Positions 63,558 through 64,000 of a DNA stretch of 64,000 nt are shown one piece after another. Position 1 is the stretch's first letter, and every line of letters begins with the position of its first letter. The position numbers and the translations under genes are program-made. Source of the stretch: Hyphomonas sp. (GTDB lineage Bacteria; Pseudomonadota; Alphaproteobacteria; Caulobacterales; Hyphomonadaceae); contig NZ_JAGYJH010000002.1 in the NCBI RefSeq assembly GCF_018402285.1, positions 248,001-312,000 on the forward strand. Direction: 5' to 3'. The notes under the pieces were generated by a model. That model was not told where the DNA came from. It ran no database searches and saw only the letters and a program-made list of their open reading frames with translations.

Positions 63558-64000
63558 ATGACCTTTAAGCGTCTCATAGTGTCCCAATTTGTCATGGCTT
63601 TGGCACTCGGTGGCACCGCCATGGCCGATGACGCCGCCGTTCCGGCCGCGTCCGGCCTCGAAAATGCGTGGAAACCTGCGGCGGGCGACGAGATCCGTTT
63701 CAACGTGCTTCGCAAGGGCAATCCCTTTGGTTCGCACACCGTCGTCTTCGAGAAAGGGCCCAATAACGCCCTGATCGCAAGGACGAAAGTGGGCCTCAAG
63801 GCCGGCCTCGGTCCGATCACCGTCTTCCGTTACGACCTCTCCGCCAGCGAAACCTGGCGCAGCGGCAAACTCGTCGCCGTAAACGGCCAGGGCAATGACG
63901 ATGGCAGGAAGGGCTCCATGAAGGCCACCCGTGAAGGCGACGCGCTGGAGATACAAGGCACCGAATTTACCGGAGAAGTGCCCGCCGACATCATCCCGGC
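63558..64000 (+). CDS. DUF6134-like exported protein (cut by window end)
   Basis: 147 complete codons are visible. A signal peptide (MTFKRLIVSQFVMALALGG..AMA) ends near residue 23, followed by DEIRFNVLRKGNPFGSHTVVFEK and KAGLGPITVFRYDLSASETWRSGKLVAVNGQGNDDG, the pattern of DUF6134/DUF3108-like periplasmic proteins. Function unknown. There is no clear ribosome site beyond GGATCAACTGAC. The rest of the gene lies outside the window. Confidence 0.75.
   Translation, partial: MTFKRLIVSQFVMALALGGTAMADDAAVPAASGLENAWKPAAGDEIRFNVLRKGNPFGSHTVVFEKGPNNALIARTKVGLKAGLGPITVFRYDLSASETWRSGKLVAVNGQGNDDGRKGSMKATREGDALEIQGTEFTGEVPADIIP

Noticed and set aside
1..64000. CRISPR arrays, tRNA/rRNA genes, prophage
   Set aside because: No regularly spaced repeats, no cloverleaf-like or rRNA-like stretches and no phage structural genes were seen by reading; a tRNAscan and CRISPR search would settle it.

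Overview
The window is about 63-65% GC by eye, densely coded and dominated by alphaproteobacterial housekeeping genes. A SciP homologue next to a flagellar switch operon with a CtrA-like box, a ChvI/ChvG pair, UbiK, an alphaproteobacterial-type GshA beside ubiA/rsmE, and a pmbA-cysQ-DUF4170-ABC cluster all point to Caulobacterales, most likely Hyphomonadaceae (Hyphomonas-like). This assignment rests on gene content and synteny, not on a database search. I see no rRNA, tRNA, CRISPR array, prophage or intact insertion sequence.

Layout. 1-2.8 kb: the start of an ECF sigma factor gene (cut by the window edge) with its DUF6249 membrane partner, a dual-specificity-type phosphatase and small envelope proteins. 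2.9-7.1 kb: pmbA, a cysQ-DUF4170 fusion and an MsbA-like ABC exporter in one overlapping operon. 7.1-8.6 kb: enoyl-CoA hydratase and a DsbA-like oxidoreductase on the minus strand. 8.6-10.3 kb: the only large non-coding stretch, holding a decayed transposase and leading into a compositionally unusual sulfotransferase gene; it looks like a small acquired islet. 10.3-14.4 kb: ubiA, rsmE, gshA and a SRAP (YedK) gene. 14.5-19.8 kb: POT peptide transporter, MscS channel, RluE and a proline-rich lipoprotein. 20-21.7 kb: panD, then a MerR regulator divergent from a glutaredoxin-MauE membrane protein across a mer-like operator. 21.7-28.3 kb: LLM oxidoreductase, MidA-like methyltransferase, lgt, ubiK, YbjN, proC, TetR and a phosphotransferase. 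28.5-31.2 kb: sciP and a compact fliF-like/fliG/fliH-like/fliN operon whose FliF is only 222 residues. 31.2-36.8 kb: phhA, pth, rplY, a serine hydrolase and a phosphoesterase lipoprotein.

36.9-46.8 kb is an acetate module: DUF4212 plus an SSS symporter, a symporter-histidine-kinase fusion (CrbS-like), its LuxR-type response regulator (CrbR-like), a DcaP-like porin and acetyl-CoA synthetase. The symporter and porin-acs operons share a GACCAARGT box, which suggests co-regulation of outer-membrane entry, inner-membrane uptake and activation of acetate.

46.9-64 kb: a glycosyltransferase, ChvG and ChvI separated by about 1.6 kb of unrelated genes, a cyclophilin, ilvD, polA, a quinone/enone reductase-like gene, small lipoproteins, a secreted C13 (caspase-fold) peptidase, a cysK-sseA-metC sulfur operon, and a DUF6134-like exported protein cut by the window end.

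The observations most worth a second look are the miniature FliF operon, the shared box in the acetate module, the mer-like operator in front of a glutaredoxin fusion, the CysQ-DUF4170 fusion, and a likely leaderless phhA behind a perfect palindrome.
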